Below are positions 22,821-35,505 of a DNA stretch of 64,000 nucleotides, one piece after another. The stretch's first letter is position 1, and each line of letters opens with the position of its first letter. This DNA is from Capsicum annuum (taxonomy: Eukaryota > Streptophyta > Magnoliopsida > Solanales > Solanaceae). The notes under the pieces were generated by a model. It was not told where the DNA came from, did no database searches, and worked only from the letters and a program-made list of their open reading frames with translations. The DNA lies in NCBI RefSeq assembly GCF_002878395.1, contig NW_025892616.1, positions 62,001 to 126,000 on the forward strand, given 5' to 3'. Position numbers and translations under genes: made by a program.

Positions 22821-24384
22821 TGTTGCACCCAAGAAATACCAAGTAAATTCTAGAACAATCTTCAAGTACATGTAGGACTAAAAATCAAGTTTTAAAGTTG
22901 TGAGAAGGAATTTTTCCTTGTAACAAGGCCACAAGAACTTCCTAGCCATTAACCAAGCCAAAACTTCTATTACCAATTGATTTCTTATAAAATAATCATC
23001 TTTAAATATGCATAGCATCAAGATTCTGATGCATCTTTGTGCTCCTGACCCATCAAATGATAGATATTTGAATTATCTTTTCAACTCATTAAGTTTTTCC
23101 TTAATTCGACTTAGGAGTAAGATATTATGGCTTTTTTAGTAAAGCATTGATCTGCAATGAGATAACAAGTGCCAAATCATAATCTTGGTTTCATTTTTTG
23201 ACCATAAAATGGTCTCATATGATTGATACAAGCCTAGAATTTGAACATTGACAAGTGCACGTTCATAACACAAGAGGAAATTATGATCATGCTTTGAAAA
23301 CATAATTACAGGCATGATCGTCAATCCTATAGATGCTCCTGATGTAACCTTCAAACCTATGAACCAAGGTATGACAGTAGGTAGATCCCATGATTTTGCC
23401 AAGGATCATTACATCATGTTTAGATAGTTGTCATCCATCTCCCAACCATGAGTGCAACCTACGATCATAGGTTGGTTGCACAATCATGTGAAGGTGTCAT
23501 ATGTCCCTATCAATAGTTTTCAGTTAAAAAATTTAAAAGGGCATGTTAGTCTTTTCCCACTCTTTTAACAAGGGTCATTATTAGTGTTAATCTTTTCCTA
23601 AGACCTCACTACTCCAAAAATATATTCGACACTTAGTTTCAAACAAAGAAAAATGGTGATTTCATTCATTAAGGTAGAGCTATGGTTCATCTTCCTTAGG
23701 GGTCCAATTATAAATAATTCTTCAAGGTTCACATATGAATGTATGTGGGATATTATCAATGGGTACCCTTACACCCATTGTGTCCCAAAGCTAACCCAAA
23801 CCTTTAATTTAGTTCCTTTTTCATAATTTTTGGTTTATAGATATTAGAAGATTCATTGATATCTCAATCCCTTGGTGTCATTTAATTATAATTCTCATTT
23901 TATCATGTACTTTGTTCTTATTACATGACCATGATCACAATACCTAGTTATGGTGTTAAATCCATGATTGTTGGATCTAAGTCATTCAATTCCTTAAATT
24001 CATTCATTTAATAAAATTGACATAATGGTTACATTTTTCCTGTATGACAGTTATGAACACCCGATGAGCTAGGATTTTATGCATATACTTTTTGATACTA
24101 TATTCCCCAGTTTACACTATTTGAATACTTTTAGATAATGTTTTATTTTTAGTCTTCAAGTTATGGTTAGCATTGAGTATTGTAGTTATCTGTGTATTTC
24201 AATTAGGACTAGCACATAGCACCGAGAAGACATAGTGATGAAGGATTATTTTCTAGTTCGGCTAAGACCTTTGGTATATGTTCTTAGTCCCAGAACTATT
24301 GCACAACCATCGGTTCTAAAGGATCACCCATCAGGACGGGATTGACAACTTAGTCCTTTAAGACACCAATTTAGTAGATCCACA
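22821..24384 (+). repeat. D 3' LTR, first part (1564 bp)
   Basis: Starts TGTTGCACCCAAG. Around 23270-23510 are atgatcat and tgatcgtca type words, a decayed U3 module array. The phrase gttatgaacacccgatgagc near 24050 matches the LTRs of E (gttatgaacacccgatac). It stops at 24384, where A begins. The last five bases ccaca are the left TSD copy of A. Confidence 0.8.
24380..24384. repeat. TSD of element A, left copy (ccaca)
   Basis: The right copy at 55665-55669 is ccacg, so four of five bases match with one A/G transition. Confidence 0.72.
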
Positions 24385-25107
24385 TGCAATGACCCTCTAG
24401 GCTATTTCCTTGATTTGAGTGCATTTCCAATATTTTTATCCTTCCTAAAATGGTTACATGTTATTTATGACTTTCCAAAACTGTCAGTTCGGTGATTGGA
24501 TAGTTCGTTTTGATTTTAGGCTCATATTTCTATTTAGGAGATTTTACTGTTTAGGATTTGTTATCATACCAAAAATCCTAGTAGATAACCTCAAATAAGA
24601 TTTTTGAAATATCCATCAGCTTCAGAATATCAATTTTAGGTTAGGTAGACTCTTAGTTTGGATTCTGAGGCACCTGGGCTCATTCTGACCTATTGCTAAA
24701 AAAGTTAAGAAAATGTAATATAGGTGTGGGACCTATACTTTTTCGAAACAACCTCGAATGGAAATTCTGATTATGCCACTAATTTCAAAACATAAAATTC
24801 TATATGGTTACATAGTTTATTTGCATATACGAGATTCTGGATGAATCCTGAGGGCTTGTTGGATTTCTATGTCTCAGCTGTTATCTTGTGTTGTTGCTAT
24901 CACAAGCCAAGGGTCACGATTAAAGTACCCTTGGCAGGAAGATAGTTCTATCATGAAAAGAGGTGTTGCAATGGAAGCACCTTATGCAGTCATCAAGTGG
25001 TGCGATCACGAGTCATAGGGTGTCATAGCGACTCACATATTTATCACTAAAAAGCTACGATTGCTTGTATCAGGCTATGATAGCGGAACCCGAGTACCTG
25101 GTATATG

Positions 25108-25115
25108 TATAAATA
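25108..25115 (+). promoter_or_regulatory. Putative TATA box of A 5' LTR
   Basis: TATAAATA in gtatataaatagacc-type context (gtatgtataaatagaccc as read across 25101-25120 minus small differences). The same site in the 3' LTR is at 32958. Confidence 0.65.
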
Positions 25116-25869
25116 GACCCCTAAGTTGTTAAATTGGCCATTATTCACCCATTTCTTAAGAGCTTATACCGTAAAAAATGAGATTAAGTAGGATTGAAGC
25201 TTGTAGATGATTTGGGGAGCTTGGTTATCCATTATTTCATGGTTTCCCTTCGAATTCATGGTAAAATTCCTTTGATTTCTCAACAAATTCTTAGAAATTA
25301 GGGATTTTAATCCCTAAATTCAAGGGTTGATTTGAGACCCAATTTGTGTTTCGTTTGTGCTCAACTTTTGAGCACATATTCCTTATCCTTCGAGGGACCT
25401 TGTGACAGGTTCAATTTTGGATTCCAATAACGGGTCCTACAAGCCCATTATTAACCTAAAATTTGACCCGACTTGTTATCTAGAAATATGGGTCTTATTT
25501 TACTTCCAATAATGCATAGATTAAAATTTTGATAAAGTAGTAGCATTTTAGGATCGTTGAGTGAAGACTAAAGATTCATGGATGATTTAAGGATTTTCAA
25601 TTCGACTTTGAGGTAGGCTTTTGTTTACTCTTCTTTGTAATAAGATGCGTGGTGCATATTACATATGAATGGGAATTATAAGATTGATTACATGTAGAAA
25701 ATCATGACTTAGTCTTTATTATTAAAGCTTGGAGATTAGATGAGTGATTTGGCCCGTAAGTTGAAATACTTCTTATATTTCTATTATCCTATTATCTTCT
25801 TCATACATTGAGCTAATCCATACAATAGTGACAATATAATTCAATATTTGGGATGTGGTTTAAGTGTTG

Positions 25870-26060
25870 TTATTCTATGCCTCATAGATGTGAGATGCCT
25901 TACTGATATATTATGACTCTTAGATGTGAGACACCTATTTGATATATTTTTCCTCATAGATGTGAGAGGCCTTATTGATATATTATGCCTCATAGATGTG
26001 AGATACCTATTAGATATATTATATCTCCTTGATGTAAAATGTCTCATAGAGATGATTTAT
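25870..26060. repeat. 36-bp minisatellite in A 5' LTR (about 5 units)
   Basis: Units are built on ctcatagatgtgagatgcct then tattgatatattatgc, for example near 25880, 25918, 25953 and 25989. Being a multiple of three, it stays open on the minus strand as 12-residue repeats (RHLTSMRHNISI type), which is a by-product. The 3' LTR copy (52770-53190) has roughly twice as many units. Confidence 0.85.
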
Positions 26061-26814
26061 AGCCTATAGATATGATATGCCTCATAGATACGATTGATAG
26101 CTTATAGATATGATATTCCTTATAGTTATGCTATAGCTAATACATACGAGAGGGCTTACGAATATGATTATTGATATGATTTCCAGATATGTATGTGTGC
26201 CTAAGGTCATGATTATGAAGTTGTAATTATTTTGGACATATTATTAGGCCTAATGCCATCTTATGATATCGGTTGGACATTTTGAAAATATTTATCCTTT
26301 TAATGGATGTGGTTGTAGATTATAAATAAATTGATGCTTATGTCTATTATTTGAATACTAGAGATACCATGCATAGATTTAGTACAGTCATGATCATTAA
26401 AGTGGCACATGATACGATTGCAACAAAAATATGATTTTATTACTCTTTTTCCAAAATAAGGGTTAAAGTCCACCTTCACTTAAAAAATGGATTTCTTCAC
26501 AACAATAATTGCCTATCTTAGTGAATAACCTATGTGTAAAGTGATGGAAAATGATGTTTAAAGCATTTTATCGAGATAAATTTTGATACCACTAATTGCT
26601 CTGATTGTGAGAGATTCTGCCATTTCTACACTTTTATAATGATTTAACCCCAATGAATTTATATATTTACACTCTTTTTATCCATGACTTATGTTGATGA
26701 ACTTATTATATATCAATATACACATCTCTCTGGTATGGGATAAAGGAGGATAATGTATTGATGATATAATTCTAGGTAAAACCCGATGGCAAATTATAGT
26801 ATTGATGTTAGATA

Positions 26815-27030
26815 TATGTGTTGATGATTATGATGATATGCCTATATACCTAGTCAAGCTAAAGGATGATTATGGTGATATGCTTTCATACCTGGCAAGG
26901 TCAGAGGATGATTATGAGGATATGCTTATATACTCGGCAATACTGGAGGATGATTATGGTCATATGCTTATATATTTGGCAATTTTTGAGGTTAATTATG
27001 ATGATATAATTATATACCTAGTTCAATTCC
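26815..27030. repeat. 42-bp minisatellite in A 5' LTR (5 units)
   Basis: Units start gatgattatgatgatatgc and translate on the plus strand as 14-residue repeats such as DDYGDMLSYLARSE and DDYEDMLIYSAILE. The resulting 130-codon open stretch (26802-27194) is explained by the repeat and is not evidence of a gene. The 3' LTR has about eight units (53990-54315). Confidence 0.87.
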
Positions 27031-27561
27031 ATAGGATGATTATGATGTTAATTACACATATCGGTTTAATGATAATTGGATCGATTTTGGTATTGGGGAT
27101 TCTATCGCATTCATCTTTCCATACGCATTGCCTATCTCCAGTATGCACCAATATCTATCAGCCTTATTGGGGTTGCATCGATATGGGTGATTAGTATGAC
27201 TTATGGTGTGTTATATATTGATTAATCCTTCAAAGCCTGGGTTGGTAGGGGTTTATGAAAAGCTCAGTTAGGTATTGTTTGATTGGACTAGCCGATTACT
27301 AGCATTGTCATTGCTATTATTATTGTTACTATTTTGACCATTATTATGGCTAGTTTATGATAAATTTGTTAAGGATTTTGTATTGTGATTTGAGGTATGA
27401 TTTTTGCTCTTCTATCTTATGATTATGTTATATACATAAGTACTTCATGATTAGACGTATGGATTCAAAACCTTGAGGTATTCTAACACTAGTTCCTGCT
27501 ATGACTATGAGGTATTAAAATTCTATTTTGATGATTTATGTTGTACCTCGATTTGACCTTA

Positions 27562-27592
27562 TTTATATATATATATATATGTGTGTGTGTGT
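27562..27592. repeat. TA/TG microsatellite in A 5' LTR
   Basis: A run of ta dinucleotides followed by about six tg dinucleotides. The 3' LTR at 54864-54880 has only a short tatata run. Confidence 0.85.
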
Positions 27593-28391
27593 ATGTATAT
27601 CTAGCTATATGTTGTCATGGTATTACCGTATATCCCTTTCTTTATTTTTTCAAATTGTATATTAATTCCTTGGATTTGTATACTGTTATATATCCTTCTT
27701 TTGCCCTTTATTCGTATATCGGCTGGTGATATACGATACATTATTGAGATTCTTGATTATGGTTTAAATAGGATAGTCCATCCACAATACTTCCTTAGTA
27801 TTATTATGTTAGTTTCTTGGACATGAATAGGATAGTTTATATTTATTATCTCATTGGCTTTCTTATATGGTTGCTGGATATTTGGGTATAGGTTTGCATT
27901 CTGCTTATATGTTATATATATCTGCATTATCTTTGGAGCTGACTCGATAGTTACCTATTGAGTATCACATGTTTGGTACTCATAATACACTTCTGTAGCC
28001 TGTAGATCATAGTACGGGTTATGGTCGATGTTGTGTGAGTGTTATGGAACAACTATGGTTCGGAGACATAGAGTGAGATCCTAATATTCGGAGTATTACT
28101 TTTCTCCCTCTTAGGTACTAGACTAATCTCTATGTTGTTTTTAGCGATGGTTATATATTTATATTAATTTATTACCTCATTTTTATCCTTCTTATGTAAG
28201 AAGATTATGTACTAATTCCACCAGGTTTGGTATTATCTTATATATCTTAGTCTTTTATTACATTTACTCTGTATTCTTCCCTTTATTTTTTTTGTAGTTT
28301 GTTACCAATAATTTCAGACTACGAGATTGTCTTACCAACTGGTAGGTTATTTAGGTTTCATAATGACATGAGAAATTAGGTCGTGATAAAT

Positions 28392-28404
28392 TGGTATCAT
28401 AGCC
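28392..28404 (+). other. A primer-binding site (initiator tRNA-Met type)
   Basis: TGGTATCATAGCC, one change from TGGTATCAGAGCC, three bases past the LTR end. Confidence 0.85.
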
Positions 28405-28679
28405 TAGGCTCACTGGTGTATTAGTATAGGAGCTAACTATTTAGTAGAGTCCTGTGGATCGCTGCGGAGATATTCGTCACTTATTTTTGAGAGGCCATAG
28501 GTATTCTTAGGAAATTCATTTCTTGACTCCTTGTTATGTGCCTGTATTGATATGAGCCTCCAGCACATTCTTTGACATTATTCTATTCTAAATGAATGAT
28601 GTGAGATGGTCGATATATGCGGATAAAAATTTGACACCTATTTTCAGAGCTTCAATGTAATATCCAATTAGAGAGTTAG

Positions 28680-29500
28680 AGATGAATATTGAAGATCTTC
28701 AAATTTAGCCAAAGGATTTAGGGCCAACTCATGCTCTAGTAGATATTGTGGCTACTTCAACCATTTGAGGTTCATCATTGGGGATCCTAAGTCTAATTAT
28801 GGATACTTCACAGTCGAGAATGACATTCGGTTCATCAAGTATTTCTCAAACCAAAGTTAGGTCTATTGGTATTTATTAGGGTTCTTTACTACTTTTAGAG
28901 TACGAAATTGGGTTTCTTGAGTGGGCCTAGGATATTCCTATGCTATATCCTACTAAGACGAACATAGTATATGGATCTATTAGAGGATTAGGATTGCTAC
29001 TCAGTTTGGTGTTAGAGCACTTGATAGTAGTTAGGTCTTCATTCTTTTAAGTGTTTGATTATGTGTGGGCCATATAAAGAGCATGTATTAAGGCTTATGG
29101 AGGTGGAGAAAAGAGGCTATCCCATTAGTATAGTGGTATTGGTATTTCATCCTGGAGTGAGGATCCTTCTAGTGGAGGTCAACTTTACTTACAGTCCATT
29201 GGTTCTACACGGGTAGCATTTTTAAATATAGGTGAATCTCATGTTAGCTATGGTAATCATTATAGATCAAAGTGTGTAGCACCTCAAAGTACTCCAGAAG
29301 CTTGTTTTGGTTGTTGTAAGATGGGACATTTGTCCATAGAGTGCCCCAGATGCGAGTTGATTGTTTAGGCAGAGTTAGCATGTATTTCCCCACCAGCCTA
29401 ACATTCTTAAGGTAAGCTATCATAATGTGAAGATGATCATAGTAGTATAGAGTGATCTTAGTTGCAATTGGCCAGTTATTTAGGCCCAATTCATGTTTCT
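28680..29500 (+). pseudogene. A gag remnant with intact CCHC zinc knuckle
   Basis: From about 28683 one frame reads MNIEDLQI, KDLGPTHALVDIVATSTI and RMTFGSSSISQTKVRSI, with stops and shifts between. The firm evidence is at 29303-29344: CFGCCKMGHLSIEC, a complete CX2CX4HX4C knuckle, followed by PRCELIV. The knuckle would bind element RNA within Gag. Upstream text does not match the chromovirus gag seen in E and B, so the clade is uncertain. Confidence 0.7.
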
Positions 29501-32274
29501 CACTAGGTTAGGGCTTTATGAGTTTACTACAGCAACAGAAAGATCGTTCACTTATCTAGAAAGTTTCCATGATGTGGGATTGCTAGTCATTCAACTTATT
29601 TTGATTAGCCTCATGATGTTATGGCACCTTTAATTAGAGATAGTGCGCTTAGAACCTCGATTAATGATTTAGTCAGGCAGTTTAAGTTTGGAACCATTCA
29701 GATTTATTCTTTCTTATATCCATCAGGCATATGGTCATGGATTTCACCATGATAGGTGTGCTTTTATTTCCTATAGTTACCCTTTTTATTTGTGTTTATT
29801 GGGGTCTTTGCACCACCCATCAATGATTATATGCCTTGATGAGCTCATATTGGTTATTATGTGCCCTGTTATTGAATTCATGATTATATGGATACCCTCA
29901 TGGTTTATTTATTTTAGTAGTGGATGGAGTAGATCTGTATTGATATTTTCTCCCTATGGGTTTTAGCATTTAGTTTTGAGTCCTATTTACCTTGGAATAT
30001 TGGCCTTATTATGGCCCTTAATAGGTACTTGCTATTGATGTTCATTTTGGTACCGCCTATTCATTGTACTGATGTTGATATTTTTATTGCTATTAAAGTT
30101 AATATTTGATAAAATTGATCTTTGCTGGGAAGCTGTTTAGACTAGTGTTATCTAGTTAAAAATTTCCCTTTTATGTGTTTCTTATTTGATGGATTGAGCA
30201 GCTATAGCTTGATTTGATGATTCTTTTTTATAGAAAGGTAAGGTTGGTTGTTATCCTCTTCTATTTGCTATGCTATATTGGTTATGAAGCATACTATGGT
30301 ACAAAAGGTAAGTTGACTTTCAGTGGTTCTATTATAGTTCTAGAGTTTGAATTTTAGTTATATTATATTTCTTGAGCTTGGGATTCTTAGATTGCCTCTT
30401 GGGTTGTAAAGGTTATTGCATTAGCTATCCCTTATATATAGCCTATTTTTAATCTTGATGTGTTTTGGATCCGTTCTTTGCTTGTGGCTATTCAATCACC
30501 TGATAGTGGTTTTATATTGATATCGAGATGTTCTCGATTCACTCTTAGATTTTTTGGGTTTGCCTCTTTATACTTGTTTGCTATTGTATAGAGTGTGGAG
30601 ATTGGATGCTTCTTTCTGGTCATGATGTGGTTCTTATCTAAAAGTAGAGTTAGAGATTTAAAGGTGGAAATTCTTCATCTTGAGTTGTTGGTTTATTTTT
30701 TAATAGTTATCTTGACCCTGACAAAAGTGACAAAATTAGTACTTCCTACCTTGGTGAGGTGATTATGGGTTGATTGAGTTAAGATTGTCTTATTTGGGTG
30801 GATTCAGGAAATCTTTATTCCAGAGTTTTTTTGTCCTAATACGAGTTGGTAGAGTAGTTCTCCTTGATGATATTTACCTATGGATATTCTTTTCCAAGAT
30901 GGAGTATTGTACTTGTTAGTTTCTGACTAAAGTCATATTTCTCTAAGTTCCTAGAGTTTTTGTAATTACCAATGTTGTTTGCAGCCTTTGGGAGTTTTTA
31001 AGCACGTTTTGATAGTTCTTGCCCTCCAGAGGATATGGAGTTAATTCTTTGTGATATTAGATGGTGATTTACCCTCTATTGTGATTTGCTCTTCATCTAT
31101 GTTTCAATTTTAGCTCGACATGATTTAGTACAGATATGTCTGATTCATACAATATGGACAATATGAGTATTTGACTTTAGTTTTGATTTGTTGGATAAAA
31201 TTAAGATTTGTCGCCTTAGAATGACAATTAAAAAGTTATGATAGAGTTTAAATATGAATGCCTACCCATCTTCAGGTTTGTTTGGGTAGTTGAGATCGAG
31301 CGAATCAGCCTTGGTGTTGAGATTTCAGCTTGGAATTATAGAGCTTGCACACAACTTTCTTTTTAGATTTGTCTCAGTTTGGATTTCATTTATAGGATGG
31401 TTAACCCTACTCTGTGGTTGCCTATTTGGTCTTCTCGACTTTAGATAGATTATAGTTGATAAGTATTCAGATGATAGCCCATGGATTGGTTCCTTCTACT
31501 TTGACCTCGGGTGTTCAGTTTTCTTTTAAAATTTTGAATGATATACTCAGTGGTAGTAGGATGTTTGAGTTGTATTCAACTTGGAGTCATTCACTATAAA
31601 TGGGACATCTTGGAAGGGATCGTTTAGTGATGAGTAGTTGTTCCTTGAACTTCTGGATTTCAGTTTTGATTACCATCCGATCTAGTTGTATCATTGGCAT
31701 AGGTCACATTCCTTAATTATTTCCAGTTGTGTGTCCAGATAGTGCCTTATGGGATTATTCTCATGTTTATTGTATGGACTTTCAACAAATTAGCTTAAGT
31801 TCTTTGAGTTCTCATTGATAAGATTGCTCAGATAAGACTCAGGTGATTTTTCTTCTGGTTTAGTGTAGATAACAGGCGTGGGATGGTAAAGGAAGGATAT
31901 ATTTGGATTTGGAGTCAATTCTATGATTCATGCCTTGGTTTGCTTTTGGCTTTGATGAACCTTTGTTGATTTGAATGGGTATCGAGATAGTATCAGTGTG
32001 TCGTATTTTGGATTTGCGTGCATCATCCCTTTTTGGTTCAGTTGTAGGCCAGTTGGTGGTTGAGGTTGAGTTTTGGGTGTTTGGAAGTGAAATGAGAGAG
32101 CTGGTTTAAAAAGAGATTTCTGTGGAAAAATACCTTGGAAGTTTTCTCTAGTTGTGGGGGTTATCTGGGAAGTCATATTTGGAGCAAGCGGGCCTAGTAC
32201 CTTGTCCTTTCAAGCTTTTGAGATCTTTCAATCCATTGACTTTCATGGAAGAAAGTCCTTTTAGTAGTGGATAT
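29501..32274 (+). other. A internal region, unrecognised
   Basis: 2.8 kb, AT-rich, with stops in all frames at short intervals. Plus-strand open stretch 29688-29966 and minus-strand 31928-32176 show no motif that I know. I searched by eye for RT (YxDD), RNase H (ADALSRL) and integrase (SDRG, GRxxRSPI) text and found none. Either pol is absent, as in non-autonomous elements, or it has decayed beyond recognition. The last bases (ttagtagtggatat) may be the polypurine tract. Confidence 0.5.
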
Positions 32275-32957
32275 TATAATGACCCTCCAGGTTATTTTTT
32301 TGATTTCTGTGCGTTTCTAGCATTTCCAGCCTTCCCATAATGGCTATAGGTCATTAATGATTTTCTAGAAATGTCAGTTTAGTGATCGGACAGTTTATTT
32401 GGATTTGAGGGTATTTCCCTATTTTAGAGCTTTCACTATTTAGGATTTGGTATCAAACCAAAACTCCTTGTAGAAGCCCTTGGATGGGAATTCTGACAGT
32501 GAGATCAACTCTGAAATATCAATTTTAGGCTAGGTAGAATCTTGGTTTAGGTCTCGAGCCACCAGGGCATATTTCGACCTTTGATCGGAAAGTTAAGAAA
32601 ATAAAATATAGTTGTGGGACCCATATTTTATCGAAATGATCTCAGATGAAAATTGCGATTATGCCATTGATTTCAAAATATCAAATTTGGTATGGTTACA
32701 TAATTCGTTTGCGTATACGGGATTTTGGATTAATCCCAAGGTCTTGGCAGTCCAAGTCTCAACTGTCATCTGGTGCAGCTGCTATCGCAAGCCAAGGGAT
32801 GTGATCACAGTTCCTTGGCAGAAAGATATTGCGATCGTGGAAAGAGGTATTGTGATCTCCGGTCACCAAGTTCAATCGTGACTCACACGTTCAGCCTCAA
32901 GAAGCCACGATCGCAGGTCTCCAGTTGCGATAACGGAACCCACGTACTTGATATGGT

Positions 32958-32965
32958 TATAAATA
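32958..32965 (+). promoter_or_regulatory. Putative TATA box of A 3' LTR
   Basis: TATAAATA in ggttataaatagactcc, about 25 bp after the last palindromic word of the U3 array. Confidence 0.65.
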
Positions 32966-33834
32966 GACTCCTAAGTAGAGAAATTTACTATTATCCACCC
33001 ATTTCTTGAGAGCTTAAATCCTAAAGAGTGAATTTAAGTGAGATCGAAGCTTGTAGATGATTTGGGGATCTTGGGTATCCATTATTCTCTGATTTCCCTT
33101 TGGATTCATGGTAAGATTCCTTCGATTTCTTGATAAATTCATAAAAATTAGGGCTTTGAATTCCTAACTTGAAGGGTTTATTTGAGACCCGATTTGTGTT
33201 TCGTGTGTGCTCAACTTTTGAGCACATATTTCTTATCCTTTGAGGGGCCTCATGACGGGTTTAATTTTTTATTCCTTTAGCGGGCCTTCCAGGCCCGTTC
33301 TTAACCTGAATTTTGACCCAACTTGTTATAAGAAAATATAGGTCTTGTTTAACTCCTAATAATGCGTAGATTAAAATTTTGATAGCATAGTGGCATTTTG
33401 GGATCGTGGAGTGAAGAAGAACATTTCATGGATGATTCAAGGATTTTCTGTTAGGCTTCGAGTTAGGCTTCTGTCTACTTTTGTTTGGAAGATGATGTGT
33501 GTTATATATTGCATGTGAACATGAATTGTAAGATTGATTATGGGTAGAAAAGGGAGACTTAGTCTTGATTATTGAAGCTTGGGGATTAGATGCGTGATTT
33601 GACTCGTAAGGTGAAATACTTGTTATATTTTTAGGATCTTTTTGACTTTTTCATAGATTGAGCCAATCCGTTGAATGGTTAGAATATGATGCTATATTTT
33701 GGATGTGGTTTAAGTGTTGGAAGCGTGGTTAGCATGGGTAACCTGATTTGGGATATTTGGAGACCTTAAAACTGTAATTTAGGTGGAGTTGACCTAGTTG
33801 CTCATGTTCTAGGAGGAATTCCTAGTTTTAGGCT

Positions 33835-33839
33835 AATTA
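33835..33839. repeat. TSD of element B, left copy (aatta)
   Basis: Identical to 52525-52529. A perfect 5-bp duplication that fixes both ends of B. Confidence 0.9.
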
Positions 33840-35504
33840 TGTAACGCCTGGAGAGTACACCCTAGGCGTCACATGGTGCTTACAGTCTCGAGGAGCCACA
33901 AGCTAACCCATAAGCTGGTACCTGTTGTGAGCACAGAACAAAACTGATAATGACATAACATATATGGAATTTAACTGAGGAATGCCATAAGGTGTTAAGT
34001 CATAAATCTAATAAAATTTGTAAGGCTTAACTGATAATACTGATAAAATGACTGACAATGACAACTAAAATCTGAGAAACTGACTAACTATCTAAAACAT
34101 CTAAAAGCCTCTAAACTGACTGAATGGGAGTTGATGGGACAGGCCCCAACTAACTCCGTCTAGCTACTGAAAGCATGGAAATAAAATAGTCTGTCCTCAA
34201 AATATGAGGATTCCCCACTGCTGCGGTTGGTAGTTTGGAAAGTCTATGTGCAATCTGAAAACTGGGCATCCGAACCTATGATATGATACATCATAGCACA
34301 AAAAAAAGAGTGCCTAATAGCAATAATAGTAAAATAGTACTTAAGCCTGGAGGACATAACATGAAAGCTTTTATCAAATATTCATTCTTGTAGGAATTTT
34401 ATCAAACTTGATATTCATAGTTTAAGCTAAGTATGGGAGTAGTATAAAACTTGGAGTAATAGCATGATTTCGACATCAATAACACTTATTCATGATTTAA
34501 ATTAGTGAATAACAACATTAGAATATGTGGGGTCAGAAAAACAACAACAATTTCATGTAAACATGGTATAGAATTACAATTCATGGGAGTTCATGGTTAA
34601 AATCGCAATTTAAAATCATAATAACTTGTAAGGATTACAACTTTAAATTTAAAAGAGGATACTTGGACTCCATGTGTGGAAAGAACCCATAGATGAACAC
34701 TTAACATACCTGGGTTGATGAATTTGTGAGAATTGATGGTGAATTCTTGAAATTTGTTTTTGAATTGTGGAAACTGGGGTTTATTGTTTTAAGAGAAGGT
34801 GATTTCAATTTGGGGAAAATTGTTAAAAGTTGTGTAAAAGTGGTATTTAGGGACTAAAATCCCGTGTTTAGACTAAATATGGTAAAGAAGAAAGACTTAA
34901 AAACCCTTGGAAAAATTTAAACTCGAAACTGGAAATCCTAATTTTGACCATTGGCGCGATGCGGTACAATCGCATCGGGCCACTAGAAAAAGGATAACTT
35001 TGAACTGGCATTTTGGTGCGACGCGGTGCCATCGCAGTGCCTCACTGGAAAATGGGAATTGTGAAATGATCCATTGGCGCGACGCGGTGCTTATCGTGAT
35101 GGCACACTGGAAAAGGACGAACCCATATTTGGGGTCTCCGCGATGCGGTGCTGCTCGTATTGAACTACTGCTTTCACTAAAAGTGTCATACTTCTCACTC
35201 AAGTATCGGATTTGGGAAAAATAGCTATTGTTGGAAAGCTAATTCAATCTCCCACAACTTGGTAGGCATTGAGATGGAAAATTCTGAGTAGACCAAAGGA
35301 TATGCTCGTTTGAAGTTTATTAAAGCAACATTCTTATCAAAATATCGACCGGTAAAGGTTATTTTGATTCATCTAATAGCTTGGAGTTATTTGAGACCTT
35401 AATATACATCAAACTAATTCATAATTATACCAAAGAACCATGATGTACTATGCATGGGCTTGAAATACGGCGCCAATATTGGTTTTGATTTTTGGGGTAT
35501 TACG
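33840..35504 (-). repeat. B 3' LTR (1665 bp, internally deleted)
   Basis: Starts TGTAACGCCTGGAG and ends GGTATTACG in plus-strand reading. Relative to the 5' LTR it lacks about 780 bp (equivalent to 50602-51381, junction near 34315) and has about 55 extra bases near 34420-34475. The U3 module array is at 34956-35160. Confidence 0.92.
34956..35160. repeat. 61-62 bp tandem module array in B LTR (4 units)
   Basis: The words gcgatgcgg / gcgacgcgg start at 34956, 35018, 35079 and 35140, spacings 62, 61 and 61. The first unit is a hairpin, cgatgcg(gtacaat)cgcatcg, with perfect 7-bp arms. Between them is ccactggaaaa-type spacer. CpG-rich in an otherwise AT-rich LTR. The same four units, more decayed, are in the 5' LTR at about 51968-52190. 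The open stretches on both strands here are artefacts of this repeat. Confidence 0.88.
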
Positions 35505-35505
35505 A

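Larger units (their letters stand above)
24385..28388 (+). repeat. A 5' LTR (about 4.0 kb)
   Basis: Starts TGCAATGACCCTC and ends GGTCGTGATA. It aligns with the interrupted 3' copy. U3 has repeated gatcac / gcgatcac / tgatagcgg words (24890-25095) ending just before a TATA box at 25108. It includes a 36-bp minisatellite (25870-26060), a 42-bp minisatellite (26815-27030) and a TA/TG microsatellite (27562-27592). Confidence 0.87.
32275..33839 (+). repeat. A 3' LTR, first part
   Basis: Starts tataatgaccctccagg, aligned with TGCAATGACCCTC at 24385. The U3 module array (32765-32940) is better preserved than in the 5' copy, with tgcgatcgtgg, ccacgatcgcagg and agttgcgataacgg. TATA is at 32958. It stops at the AATTA target site of B (33835-33839). 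Confidence 0.86.

Noticed and set aside
26802..27194. 130-codon open stretch with DDY repeats, looking like a repetitive acidic protein
   Set aside because: Generated by the 42-bp minisatellite of the A LTR; the 3' LTR counterpart has stops and a shortened unit.
29688..29966. Possible membrane protein from hydrophobic, aromatic-rich translation
   Set aside because: Lies in the decayed internal region of A; no start context, no family resemblance, composition explained by AT-rich decay.
34897..35224. Open stretches of about 100 codons on both strands
   Set aside because: Produced by the 61-62 bp module array in the B LTR.
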